Source: Ligula intestinalis
Lineage: Eukaryota > Platyhelminthes > Cestoda > Diphyllobothriidea > Diphyllobothriidae
DNA: 64,000 nt
NCBI GenBank assembly: GCA_036362985.1
Contig: JAYGXS010000001.1
Location: 51,303,954 to 51,367,953, forward strand
Direction of reading: 5' to 3'
A model generated the notes under the pieces. That model was not told the DNA's origin and ran no database searches. It saw only the letters and a program-made list of their open reading frames with translations. Below, one piece after another: positions 25,531 to 37,745 of the stretch (positions within the stretch are counted from its first letter, which is position 1; each line of letters starts with the position of its first letter). Position numbers and translations under genes: made by a program.

Positions 25531-27665
25531 TTACAGCATGTCGTTGTGGTTAATGGTGATGGGGTTAGGTGTTTGGATTTCATGTCTGACTTACTGCGCC
25601 AGTAGGCCGTTGCCATGTGTCTCACTCCGTTCGGATTGTTTCGCGTCTTGTCCATTTTTGCTCGATACTTTTGTACGCACAACATGACTGTTGATGCATG
25701 ATGTGTTCTAGTGCATTGCTTCGAAGAATTCGCGGCCTTTCCTGAAAGGGCAGGTAGCAACAATACAAGATTTGTCTCACGCGAAGATATGCCCAGTTTC
25801 TAGGGTCTTCATAACGACTTGGAAGAAGTAATCTCGTCGTCTTGCCGCTAATTGGTGTTCCTGAATGCTCACAGAGACGAATTTATCTGTCACAATAAAC
25901 GGAAGTAGTGCACTCGGACATATCATGCATCAACAGGCATGTCGAGTTGGATTGTTTGGCTGTCCGTTTATGCCTTTGTCTGCGCACTCACGATGTTAAC
26001 TGTTTTGGCACTTTAATCTGCGTCTGATGGCGAGCTAGGGCTCCTGTTGTGAAAATTCACGTAATAAAGGTCTACTTTCCGAAGAAACTATTCTAATTCA
26101 AATTATATTCCTTGGGGTGCCTACCTTTCAACATATGCATTAAGTATTCGCCGTAAGGATTCGAAGTCCAGATAGCTTACCCCGTTCATTGCCTTAGAGG
26201 AAGAGGAAGAAGAACAATCGGCGATTTTGTGGACCGAATTCATTTGTACTGACGTATCCGGAGCCTTCTTGTCCATCATCAGAGTATCGTACTTACTCCG
26301 TGTAATGGTCTTGAGTTCGTCAGATTTGCCACTTACCTCGCATTGAAGCCGTGTTTGACGCCCCAGCTTTGGCCTCTTCGTTCATAGGAAGCTACATGTC
26401 ATCTCCTCGAGGTTGGCCGCTAGCGTGCATGCATGATCTTTGTACCCTTTTAAGGCTGGCGTATTTGTAAGCAGGTCAATGTGCCTATTAGCCTCCGCAC
26501 GTCAATCGGTGTCAAACGGTGCTGCCATTTGTTTGTGTTGCTTTCCGCTTCGCGAGCGCATCGGTGAGGTAGTGTGGAACTTGATCACGTGACTTCCAAT
26601 CGCCACCCCTATTTTCCCTGAGTTTCAGCTTCCGGCGTGCACGTTTGCCTCACTGGCCCTGTCCGAATTGATCCGAATCTTGTACGAAGCGTCTGGTAGG
26701 CGAGGTGCAAGTCTTTAGCTCAGTTGAGTGTGCCAGTCCAAGACTAACATTCGAGTACCAGTTTGCCCAGCTCCTCATTGGCTCTACCGATTGCCCTCAC
26801 TTTCTCAAAGGCGAAACCGTGATTAAGCTGTTGTACGTGAGCATATACTGAATACAGCATGGTTTTACAGTTGATTGCAAGTCGGTGTTCGTGAAATCTT
26901 TACCTAAGCCTTTGTCCATTTCATTAACATGCCTCCCATCGCAATAGTGGCAGAATATGTTTTATACCTCTTTGGATTGTTCAGTTACCGGCAGCGGCTC
27001 ATTAGGCTTCGTGAGTTGCTGCCTGCTTGTACACTGTGGTTTATGAACCACGCTGATTCTCAAAGGTTTAAGGATTCTTGCCGTTGCCTCTGAAAATTTT
27101 TTGAGTCCAAATTTTGGCTTTTTTGCACTTCACCGCTCAAAATAAGGCTTCTTAGGACACTTGCGGATGAATAACTTCAGATAAACGCTGACTTGAAAAG
27201 GGTATGCGAGCACTTTCTCTGCTCCTGCTTCCCAGCTTTGTCAAAACAGTGTGTTTGAAAACGTCCAAAGAGGGTTCCGAAACAACTGCGTTTGACCAAC
27301 AGGGTGGTTGTTTCGAAAGAGAAGGATGCGCCTTGCGTTTGTTTTCTTATTCTAGAATGCTTTGGTTTGATTTCCATCGCTACGTATTATAAATTGGACG
27401 TCAAGGATAGACAACTGGTTGTTGATTTCTTCTTCCATAGTAAACTGGATATCGAGAAGTATTGAATTCACTTATCCTTTGAAAGCTTGTACATGGTTAC
27501 TCTTGAGTATGAGGAACGTGTCATCGACGTATCTGGCCCTTAACGTCGGGGAGTTTAAGCTGAATAGCAGGTGACAGAGCCTCTGCAGAACTGCTTTGAA
27601 AATTCGCTTTCCCAAAGCGGAATTCGTAGGTCAGCCTTTTGCTGGGAGCTTAAGCTATAGTAGAT

Positions 27666-28060
27666 AACGGCGCAGAGTATTTTTATCTGATTGTACAACA
27701 ATTAGTCTAAGATGAAACATGTGGCATGACTTTAACTGAATCACCATACTCCAGCTTTTTTGCCCTGTATGCTAATGAGAAGTTTCAAAAGCAACCAAAA
27801 GTGTATATTAGGCATGATTTACATCAATCCTTTTGATTTAAATTGATTTTAATGAATGCTTTCCATGAAAACGTGAAATTTTTAAAGGAAAAGCTTTTGA
27901 TAACAGGGTTAAAAGGAGGAAAAACAGGCGCACTATGGCGTGATCGGTTCAGTGTTTTCGGCTTTTTTATATATTTCCGATTAAAAAGCGTCGTTGCAGG
28001 CATGGATTATAAATTGAAATAGACGGAGCCTTATGCTTATTATCTGGTTTGATACTCAAC
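27666..28060. other. No recognisable feature
   Basis: A+T-rich spacer between a PLE family 2 copy (-) and a PLE family 1 terminal repeat (+). Confidence 0.3.
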
Positions 28061-28129
28061 TTTGCAAATACAAGCAAGCAGGCGAGTCCCAGGAAGTAAT
28101 TGTGAGGTAGAAGACGACTCGACTGTGGA

Positions 28130-28260
28130 AACAATACCGTTTCTGTTACTATTTTCTGCTAATGTGTGTGATGATGAATCCACGACAGATGCCGAAACGT
28201 CGGGCAAAAAAACGTATTGTCCCGGCGATCTAGTCGTCTTCTTCGCACTTAACTTTGTCT
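28130..28260 (+). repeat. PLE family 1 terminal repeat with hammerhead-like core (+)
   Basis: The segment is the reverse orientation of the repeats at 6.43, 20.0 and 40.05 kb. Core: GTGATGA (28169-28175, C3 changed to G), a hairpin, GAAA then CGTC (28195-28202) with the self-complementary helix III ACGT kept. It continues into 'tattgtcccggcgatc' and the terminal 'cgtcttcttcg'. No PLE coding sequence is seen beside it, so it is an isolated end. Confidence 0.5.
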
Positions 28261-28331
28261 TGGTGTTCGTTTTTTCATCGTTACTGCGGAGTACCCACGG
28301 TCATTCAAAATTGAATGTGCTAAGAAAATAA

Positions 28332-31020
28332 GTCATCAACTAAAATATACGCAAGCAGTCATTTTTGATTGATAAAAAAGTGAAGATCTTTTAAGTCGAT
28401 ATCTCGGAACTTTCCGGTGTCTCTCGAGTCCCATAGTTCAACATTTTCAATACGTTTTTATTCTCTCTATGCGCCGATATGCTATATGGATTTATTTTTA
28501 TCGTTGCTATTTTCTCTTCACCATATACCTTGATGAACTTTTAAAGAAGAAGTAAAGGCCCCTACAAACTTTAATATACCTATTAAAAGACATCAAAATA
28601 TTCACGAAAACCGTATTGCTTACTGTTCATTTAATAACCGACCTTATCACAATTGTCGTCTTAAAGTAGTATAGACGTAGCTAGCGGGAATCGCAGGGAC
28701 GTTAATGGCATTGCAAGATCAGTCATGCGTTTCAAATTATGGCACAGCACCGCCTTCAATTTCAACTTTATTGCCCTTCGATTAGCGCGGAGGCCAATTC
28801 TCAGTCGTTAGGGCTACCAACTTTGACGTCAATCGTGAATTCCCAGTTCAATAACAGGCTAAAGATGCTTTGTGACTAAATTTCTCCACAAGCTAATTAA
28901 GGTTATTGACAACTACTCTGAAATGTTCTGCAATTTCTTATGGTCCAAATAACATAGCATCGATAAAAGGGACTTGTATCTGTAATTACATGTAGAATCA
29001 CATCGCAGGGGTTAAGTTTAACCCTAGCAACTGTAATCTTTAGATCATGGTTCCTTAGTAGAGTTGAAGTCGATGGAGTCCACAATGGTAGAAATAGTTT
29101 ATTTTATTTACAGAGGAACGGAGAATAAGCAGAAAGAAGTCTGACTTTGGAGCGCAAGATCAGCCAGGAGGCTAGCCGGGTCCTAAGTGTCGGGTTAGCA
29201 GCAGGCATAGCAGTGGCCAGCGGTCATTGACTCGGTCGGCCTACGAGTGCCGGCGTGTGATTCTTTGCCAGGAAAAGGGTGAGCTTTGTGGCATCTCTTT
29301 TTGACGGTTCCCAGAAATCGAGAACAGCGGCAGTGAGCTTTGGCAATGTTCACTTCGACGCAAGCTAGACACGACAAACAAACCATTGGTTAGAGATGCT
29401 TTGTGTTGTTTAACATATGTTTCTTCTACTAAATTTAAAAGTCTATGGTTCCTGACTTGTCCACCAAATTAAGTCAAGGAACTCCGCTTTGTCACGATGG
29501 TGGAATTATTTTTGTTGAGCGGAAGGCAGGTGCCCTCTGGCCCATGGCAACTGACTGGTTCGTAGAGTTCGCTTCATTAGGCTAGCGGTAATTGAGAGGT
29601 AATTTAGCAGGCCATATGTCAAAACTTAGGGAGTCATTGAAAAAGCAAATATCGTCTTTTTTTGGATCAGTAAAACAACGTCTGAAGAACTGAAGAATAA
29701 TCCTTAGAGGTGGAGTCGATACACTTTTCAAGTGATCCTCTGGTAAGTCAAAAGCTAAATGAAACAACTTGCCATTAGACTTTAGAGTATTCAAAGAATT
29801 TAACGATTTTTCCTTTGTGTGCGTCAACAAAGTGGACTTTAATTTATAATATATCCGCAATGCCGAGATAAGGGAAGGAATAATTCTGAGAATAATATTT
29901 TCCATAACGATGTTTCCGTGTTATCATCATTTAGGAAGTCATTTGGCCTCCATACGACTACCTGAAATCCTGAAACATGTGGAAGTTTAATTACCTCTCA
30001 GAACATAATGACTGCATCATTTTTGATTGCAAGTTTATCATTTCCGACACCTAATAAGGGTTTCTAACGTTTAAAAATCACGGAGGTTCTTGAGGCAGTA
30101 ATTAACTTACCCTCTGATAATTAGGTACGTGCACACATCGTCCGCCTTCCGCAACCGTTGCTTAGGAAACATCGTGAGACGTGAGGGACATAATGTTAGT
30201 GTTCAGGAGATTAATTTCCTTGCTTGACGTTATCTTCTTTGGGAAAAACAAGCGTTGTTAGATAGAAGGATCTCTGAAAGTGGAATTTTTAGGAACAGTG
30301 TGGAGGATTATTCATGTACTTTTGTAGAATTTTTGGCAGTTTGCTTTTCGTGATTGTGAAAAGAAGTGGCTAAAGCAGTTAATTACGTTTACTTGATGTA
30401 TCTTTTTGCTATCGTTCTTTATTACCGGACAGGTTTCATTTAGTTCTAAATGTAAAAGGTATGGCACGGCTTGTCTAGTTTCTGCATTCCTTTTGAAGTT
30501 CTAGAGAAACTTTTTCAAGTCTTTCCAATTCAAACAGAACTGACAAGTCCCCATTCCTTAATCACACAATGTAGTCAACACTCCGCAAAGTATACCCTAT
30601 ACCTGAATGTAGGTTTCTTTAGACAACTGGCTTAATGACAGGAACACACATTCTTGCTGCTCGACTAACCACTTCTAGTCCTTATTCTCAGGTAATTCAT
30701 GATCCTGTTGTATTATCAGAACTTCAATCAGTTCCTCTGTGTATGCTACTTTCGTATGAATTTTCATGTGTTCTCAGACTTTTCCATGCTGGATTCAGAT
30801 AAGATCTGACATCACGCAGTCTTTACCTTATTTTATCACGACCGAACAGTAGGGAAGTCATCTACGATAAGTCTATGGACACCATGGTGTACCAGTAACA
30901 GACTTGTTAAGAATTTCTAAAATGGTAGCTTTGACAGGACCTGAGAAGAGGAACCACCCGAAATACGGGTGCTTTTGTGCCAAGTCGCAAGGGAAGGGAA
31001 TTTGAATTACGGCTAGCGTT
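28332..31020. other. No gene supported
   Basis: A+T-rich DNA. A 107-codon frame at 29582-29905 (-) has no motif. No matched repeats. Confidence 0.3.
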
Positions 31021-31145
31021 AAATTAAGCTATTGGAGAGTGTAGGATCAAGGTTAGGATTATTGCTATAGGTGGGGGGCGGTAGATTTTAGGGTAAGATT
31101 AAGAATACGTTGATGGCTATGGTTAAGGTTTACGTCAGGAGTAGG
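31020..31145 (+). repeat. Degenerate TTAGGG-like tract
   Basis: Contains 'caaggttagg', 'ttttagggtaag' and 'tatggttaaggttt' in a G-biased context, resembling the longer tract at 3.83-4.03 kb. Confidence 0.45.
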
Positions 31146-31194
31146 ACGGGGAAACATTTACCCTCCGTGCAATTTGGCGCAAATACAACTTAAA

Positions 31195-31306
31195 CTTATG
31201 TCTTACCTTGACCCAAATGTGAAAAATGCGGCGCCCCTGTTGGGTTTTGAACCAACAACAGCTAGAGAAAGATTTTGATACAGCCAATTGAGCTGCGATG
31301 CCCCAC
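31195..31306 (-). repeat. tRNA-derived SINE, left arm of inverted pair
   Basis: The - strand has an A box (AGCTCAATTGGC) and a B box (GGTTCAAAACC) at tRNA spacing, and a T-arm whose stem GTTGG/CCAAC pairs. The acceptor arms do not pair, so it is a tRNA-derived element and not a tRNA gene. The body after the T-arm resembles the body of the + strand copy at 31.58 kb. Confidence 0.55.
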
Positions 31307-31579
31307 TGGAGACTTGACTGTAATAACACTAGGATCAAATTACCCGCCCAGTGATCCACAAAGAAAGAAAGCTACTGATTTTGACACAGTATGGTGACTG
31401 CTCAAGCAGGATTTACTAAATGGTCGATTTAGAGTCCACCAAACGACTACTAACCAATGTTACTTCATAGGGGATTTTGGCAGATCTGAATATCTCCTTT
31501 GACACAGTTTTTGAAAAACTCAGCAGTGGTATGCTGGGTGGGCAAATTAACCTAAATGTACTAAAAACCACGGTTGCTA

Positions 31580-31685
31580 CAAAGCCCCGTAGTTCAATGG
31601 CTAAAGTCTTTTTTTCGTTGTTGTGGGTTCAAATTCCACCGTGGCGACTGAACTTTAAAAAAGTGGATCAAAGTCATCGTTCAAA
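31580..31685 (+). repeat. tRNA-derived SINE, right arm of inverted pair
   Basis: A box 'tagttcaatgg' (31590-31600) and B box 'ggttcaaattcc' (31626-31637), with T-arm stem GTGG/CCAC. It is followed by 'gtggcgactgaactttaaa' and 'gtggatcaaagt', alignable with the left copy. The two copies are inverted and about 275 bases apart. Confidence 0.55.
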
Positions 31686-34600
31686 TCTGCCAAAACCCTT
31701 AGAACTTTAAGCAAGATTTTGTGTATTTCTCCCAAAGTGTAATGAGTAATTTAAAGATTTTCAGCGGCTATGGTTCTGTACAGAGATTTCAAATACTGAA
31801 CAGTATTTCCTTACCCATTATAATTATCGTTGCATAAGCTCTGCTACCTCTGGAGTGAAAAGATGGTACAAAAGGCAGGCAAAGCCTTATCCGCCACACA
31901 AACCAAGATTTCCCTTTGCTGCTTTGGACAACTCACGTTTATATCGAGCTCTGCTTAAAGCTTCAGAAATCAGGGATGGTAAGTGCTTTGATTAGTAACC
32001 TGAAATAATTACAATAACTTCTAAGTACACGTACTAGGTGTTCAATAATTAAATTTTCGATACTTTTGATCTGCCCATATACCTCTAATAGGACTTGTTT
32101 GATTGTCATTCAAATTGATCGTCCCAGAAAACCTGCCTACCAGTCAGCCTACTGTTTCAACGTTGCAGACTTAAATTTTCTGCGTAGGGTGGTCAGAAAA
32201 TCAATCAGTTAAAATGTTAAAAACTCATTTTTTTAGTATTTGGGCCTCACTGCTCAGGAAGTTAGAACATTGGCCGCACCAGAACCTTGCCCACCTTAAA
32301 GAAAGTTTAAATCCCACTATGTCTAATTTGTTAATAATCCGGTAGCCGGGTAAGATTTTCCAAGTCTGTCAAAGCACCTGCTAATAAGCACACTCAGTAA
32401 ATAAGATTGACTGTACTAGCCGAACTAAGAATAAATGGTGGTTTTATAATACTGCTAAATTGGCCACATGGGATGTTGCGTGTGGTTAACAGCATAACTC
32501 AACCAAGAAACCCTCAACGAGAAGCAAATTTTAAAAATATGTGCAAATAAAGGTGCAGATGCTTGCACAAGAAGGTTTTTTGCATGAAAATACCCTTATC
32601 TTTTCAACAGGCATCATTTTTATCAGTTCTGGCTAGTCGCTTTTGATGTCAAATGAGAGTCTGGGTGCTTTCTATGCCAGAACAATAGAGGCACGTCCGA
32701 AAATGCAATACATAAGTTAAGCAAAGTAAAGCTTGCATTTTTGCGAGCAGAATGCAAATTTTAACCGTGTTATTGGTCTTGGAAGAGGCTCCTGAAACAG
32801 TATTCAGACTCTGGTCATTTCCAAAGGATGGTATAACCCTGTTCTTGTTTGCGTCTAGGATCGGATTTCAATGGTTCTGTCTGAATAGGGCCTTTCTGAC
32901 ATCTTCTGCTGTGCCAAATCCGAGGGCTTCAAGGGCATGCGTTAGATAGCAGCTTCATCAAACGTCGACAAGGGCATCCAATATCATCCGATTAGACTTT
33001 CCTCGGATACTTTGCAGACGCACAGGAATGAGAAGGCAATGAAGTCGATTCAGCTCGGATCAAGTGAAACCCTTTTAAAGTGACTGTCTAACGAGTACAA
33101 CCTGGATGCTTGCCACCCGACGTAATAATTCGGCCCTTCGAGATGTAATGGCTCATTCCCAATTTCTCCTTTCTGTTCCTTTTGGTTACATGAAATCCAA
33201 AACCTTCCAAATTAATTTCTGCACGTGACAACTGAGGGCGAGGGTTGTGTTTGGCGTCGTCAGACAATGCGCCAGCGCCTTGTTTCTGCAATTTCTTAAT
33301 GGGGCTGGACGCGCTGGATGTGGCAAAAGGAGATAATAAATGGGAATCAAGTCGAGCCCACTCCTACGAATTGGGGCACAAGTCCTGGCTGCGCCTCTGT
33401 CATTAAGCAGTAGTGGACCTTGTCTTTCAAGTAGGTCAAAGTACCAGTATTTCTCAATGCATGTTGTAATATTACAACAGAATGTAATTCGGATGAAGTC
33501 CAAACCAGAGTCCTTACTTTAAGAAACACATGGCCGTTGATCGTGCCAGCAGGCTGAATTTTCCGTGCTTTCTGTAGGGAATATTTAGCCTGTTTTCGCG
33601 TGTTATTAGTCCAACTAGACTGCTAGGTAGTACATACTATGGCGTTCATTTGAATATAATTAAGATGATATCTGAGTTAGTTAAGTCCGAAACTCTTTGG
33701 CTTGCTCACCTCCCATAGACAACTTGGTTTTCGGTTGTAAAAGTTCCTTATATTCCTATCTCTTTGTGTATCATCATCGCTCTATACTAGAGTTAATAAT
33801 AAAAGAGGCAAGAGTAGTTTAAGTGATGCACCTCATATACCCCTAGTCACAGCATTTTGTCCTTCGGAAACAGTTGTGGTAGGGGCTTCATGGGCGGAGG
33901 ATTAGGATAGGCGGTGGAATATGCTTTCATAACGGCTATGTGCATTTCATTTTTATTGTATTTAGAAATTTTCTTGATTTTTATCTGTAGATTTTCCTAA
34001 TCTGTACTAAAGTTTAACGTATTGCAGAAAAACCCGATTATCAAAATGCAAGCTTTTTTAAATTCCTAAAAAATAAAAGTGGTGGTTAGGAGGTCATCTA
34101 CTTCAACTTACCTAAGTTCCAATTTACCTTTCTGGAGTTAGATCAGCACATTCCACTTACACCTTCAATTTACATGCGGAAAAACTTACTTCCGGCGGCC
34201 GCGGGACAGAAATTCAACTATATTTTTCAACTTTAAACTTACGTCTTAAAATTTCTTTCACTACCTTTTCAGTTTCTTCTCCTCCAAAACCCTTAAAATC
34301 ACCCTTTCTGTAGGAGAAACTGCTGGAACTAGAAGGTGTATTGGGCGCAATACTTAAACTTATTTTGCCAGCAACTATCTGACCCGTCTCTAAAAGTGCA
34401 TGCCAGTTTTAAGATTTAGCACATAAGTTACTAAACAAAAACTTAAACACAATTTTTATTTTTGTGAGCCAACGAAATTTTTTAAAGTTCCATTCGCAAG
34501 TTAACGGCTTCAGTCATCCCCTGCAGTCCATGAAAGCATTTTGAAGAAGCATGGCTCGGACAACTGTGACAATTTTAAGCCTTTATTTCTTCATTTCTAA

Positions 34601-35940
34601 CAAAACGAAGAGTATTTTGGGTGGTTCCCTAGAATAAAAAGATGACCTAGCTTGTCATTCCCTTGAAGCCGTAGTCCTACGAGCCTACCCATTACAAAAG
34701 TCGTAAAAGCGCTTCTCAAAGGACGCATTTAGAGCATGAATTATAGTCTCACTCGTCTATGTGTAGCGTTTAACATTCTATTCTGATTGCAGGAGGGGAG
34801 AGGGAGGATTGCTTTTTACTTTGAAGCTCCTATCTTAGTCCGCACGGATGGTAGCCTAGCAATTGACGGTTACTAATGGGCAAGTGTTTCTTTAACTTTT
34901 CTTGAAGTCTGCTTTTTCAAATGTCGCCCAAACAGTATTTTAAAAGATTTTTCGAGGAGGAGAAAGGGCTGCTTTTAATTTCAAGAATATTTCTTGCCAA
35001 AGATTTCTAAATAACATGAGATTTCGTGCTGCTTACCAATATTTGTGATATCACATTTCTTTTCACTTCATTGCGTTAGCAATGAGCCTACCTTGTAAAT
35101 AATGTGTGAAAAGAGAGATTGTGAAAGAGAGACTGGTCAGGCATGAGATGTGATAATATCAGAGGACATTTGTCAGTTTATTTAAGTTAGGTTCAGAGGA
35201 AGAACGGGAGGGAGTGGAGCGGAAAGCAATTTAGGCGGACCTCCAGACTGAATAACCAGCGCAGATGATCATTTGTGTGGTGTTTCGAGATCCATCCTCT
35301 GCTTCAGTGCCTGCGGACCTTTGCCATGCTCAATTAAAGCATGACTAGGCCACTTAACTACTACTCTCCGCTGTCCTCGCATATCGCACTACACTGATCT
35401 TTGCATTTTTCCCATACGGCACCCATTATTTTATCATCAACTAGAAAATTAACATTGGGAAGCGTAAGGATCTGGATGAACCTTAATGCTTCGTCGATTG
35501 AGTAACGAGTTAATGTCATGCAAGTGGCCATCTGGGATATTTTAAATTAAGTTTGATGGTTGGTTGCTTATCTATCTTGATGATAGAACGTAAAAATGAT
35601 GCTTCCCTATGTTAAGAGGACCCTGCTTGTGTCATCGTATGTGATTGCCATAGTGAAGGGTAACCAATGATCGAAAACAGCACGCCATATGCAAGTCTAC
35701 ATTGAGACCAGCAGTATGATTTTTTGTGAGGCAAATGGGATAAAATTGAAGTTGAAGATGTCTCTATCTTCTTCCTTGTTCACAGTGTTTAGTTTGGCGA
35801 ACATCCGGCATGTGGTCTCATCTAGTCTTTACTTCTATGAAACTATCACTTGTGTTATTTTTCTAGTCTTAAATTAATCCGTCTTTCCTTTCTTTTATCT
35901 GTTGAAACGTTTCCATCAAGTCTCTTTATTACGATACGCG
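31686..35940. other. No gene supported
   Basis: A+T-rich DNA. Overlapping frames on both strands near 33.2-33.5 kb (up to 105 codons) lack domains and start context. No matched repeats. Confidence 0.3.
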
Positions 35941-35949
35941 TTCTTCTAA

Positions 35950-36045
35950 GGATTACACTTAGAGTCAAGGTTAGTGTCGTATGTTAGTATAAGGCCTTGG
36001 ATTGAAGGTTAATTTAAGGGACTATTGTCAAGGCTTAGGCTATCT
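35950..36045 (+). repeat. Degenerate TTAGGG-like tract
   Basis: Short tract of 'caaggttag', 'gaaggttaattt' and 'aaggcttagg' words like those at 3.83 and 31.02 kb. Confidence 0.3.
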
Positions 36046-37215
36046 TCGTTGGTCATTCAATTTTATCTTCAGCCATGTCTATCACGAGAGATAGATTGAA
36101 TAATATATTATTTAAATCTTCTACTTGTATGTGCTTGGTTAGAACGGACTGGAATAAGTTTGTCCGGAATATCTAACCAATACTAACGGTTAATTTTTTT
36201 CCTACTATTGAAGGCTCCTTATTTGCAATATTTCTATTGTGCGATCCCATTTTAGGCTTAATTAGTTTGTTTAGACAAGTTAATAAAGCAAATGTATTTC
36301 TTAATTTTCTTTATGTTATTTTCCTTTACCATAATCGTTAAACGATCATTAAAAGACCGGTAACACTAAATCCGTATAAGCCTATTTCCTAAGTGACGTT
36401 CTATATCCGTAGAGCGAAGATTGTATTAAACTAGATTTTGGACTACAATAAATAGTGTTTTGCGTTGTGTGCGCGATGCCACGACGTGTTATGTACTTTG
36501 GAGCTAACGCAGAGCAGACCTTACAGATTATTTATTTTAACTGAATTATTTATTTTTTGGCCAGCTTCTATAGGACTTTTTCATAGGATTTTTGATCTAT
36601 TATTTGAAGAATTGACGTCCTCTCTTAAGTTTTCTCTAAGGGAATGAGGAAATGGGGGTGTAGAGGGCGTTACTCAGCCTAGGTACAGTGGCGACCTCGC
36701 AGTCCACCGCGGACTAAGCAAATGGTTTTCGCCGAACGTCCGTCTGCGTCTAATAACATTCTTGTCGAAAATCTGTTTTTATTTCCATATTGGCAAAAAA
36801 GACGAGGTGCTTAGAAAATTGCTAACATGGGTCCCTTTTCCTGACTGCATGAATTGAAATATTATTCTGTGACGCATCTCAAGATCCAGAAAACGCTGCT
36901 TCTGATCTCTTTAGTCAGCTTTTAACAACCAGCATCGTAAGGATAAAGCTGTGTACGAGAGTGCATGCTACTTCTAAGCGCAGTTTAAATTCTATCTTTA
37001 AAAGAATGTGCTTAGGCACGTCCATGAGTTTTTGGAGGAATTTCGCAAGTGAGCAAGGCTCCTATATCCTTTTACTCATGACATCTTCGAAACCGTCATT
37101 AAAGAAGACGTTAACTCATTTTAAACATAGTATTTACCAATATGCTTCAAAAAAGACGTTTTTTTATAAACTGAAATGCAGGCGTCCCAAGAAATGTAAT
37201 TCAGTTCGGAAAAGG
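36046..37215. other. No gene supported
   Basis: A+T-rich DNA. The 86-codon frame at 36961-37221 (+) directly abuts a decayed PLE family 2 terminal repeat and may be PLE flank; it has no diagnostic motif. Confidence 0.3.
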
Positions 37216-37625
37216 AGTTAATTTATTCAATAAATTTTCGACACTGGACCCCCACGTCGATACACGCTAATACAGTTATATAGTCGTCTGGTGTGGGCGT
37301 TAATTGGGAATTGCAGTTTGCGTAACATCGCAGTGGACATGATTAGCAGTCGCAATAGCGTAATGGCTAATTGAAAACTGTTATTTGAGCCAGTCCGCGA
37401 TCAGTCCAGATTATCCAGCGTGGACGCTAATTGCAGTTAATGTTGGTTCATTTTTGTCGGCTGCAGTCTTTTCCACCTTCCTTGGAGGTGTTTGTACACT
37501 CCAGCTAACTCGATACGCCGGTTGATGCGTGAATCATCGGAGTGCATGGCCTCAAGAAATTTTCGGCCTTTTTGGAGGGGCAGACTCTGACGATGCCTAT
37601 TTTGTTCCATGCAAAGGTATGGTTT
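37216..37625 (-). repeat. PLE family 2 terminal repeat, solo fragment
   Basis: 'aattttcgacactgg' at 37226 corresponds to the hammerhead-like region of family 2, and 'tcggcctttttggaggggcag' about 335 bases later corresponds to the block near 25.73 and 49.53 kb. The same two landmarks are about 325 and 230 bases apart in the other copies. No RT or endonuclease is attached. Confidence 0.5.
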
Positions 37626-37649
37626 TTATTTTATGGTAACGAGAACCTT

Positions 37650-37745
37650 TGATTTCAGAAGAAGAGGATTCGATCACTAGAACAAGAGTTTTATTTGCCT
37701 GACGTTTCGGGTTCCGTCGGGAATCCTAAATCATATGTGATGGTA
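37650..37745 (-). repeat. PLE family 1 terminal repeat, solo fragment
   Basis: The + strand reads 'agaagaggattcgatcac', 'aacaagagttttatttgcc', 'tgacgtttcgggttcc', matching the ends at 6.43, 20.0 and 40.05 kb. GAAACGTC is intact on the - strand, but the CTGATGA box is lost. Confidence 0.5.

Larger units (their letters stand above)
25395..27665 (-). mobile_element. Penelope-like element, family 2, copy a (decayed)
   Basis: From right to left on the - strand: RT palm with RYVDDTFLI (about 27540-27510) and NNQLSILDV downstream, then KRSCFGTLFGRFQTHC (about 27300-27250), a decayed endonuclease region near 26950 in which the spacing of the CQYCDAMYVGE site of copy b can be followed, a tail (26.8-26.1 kb) and a terminal repeat with a hammerhead-like motif at 25405-25439. 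The 26.12-27.0 kb part aligns base by base with 39.79-41.1 kb (shared words 'gattcgaagtccag', 'ggttggccgc', 'gcgcatcggtgag', 'cttgtacgaagcgt', 'ttcgagtaccagt'), which defines the family. Frames are broken throughout. Confidence 0.75.

Noticed and set aside
31195..31685. Two tRNA genes
   Set aside because: A and B boxes and T-arms are present, but acceptor and anticodon arms do not pair and the sequences continue into a shared body, so they are SINEs.
33186..33503. 105-codon frame on the - strand
   Set aside because: Overlapped by open frames on the other strand; no motif; not matched elsewhere in the window.
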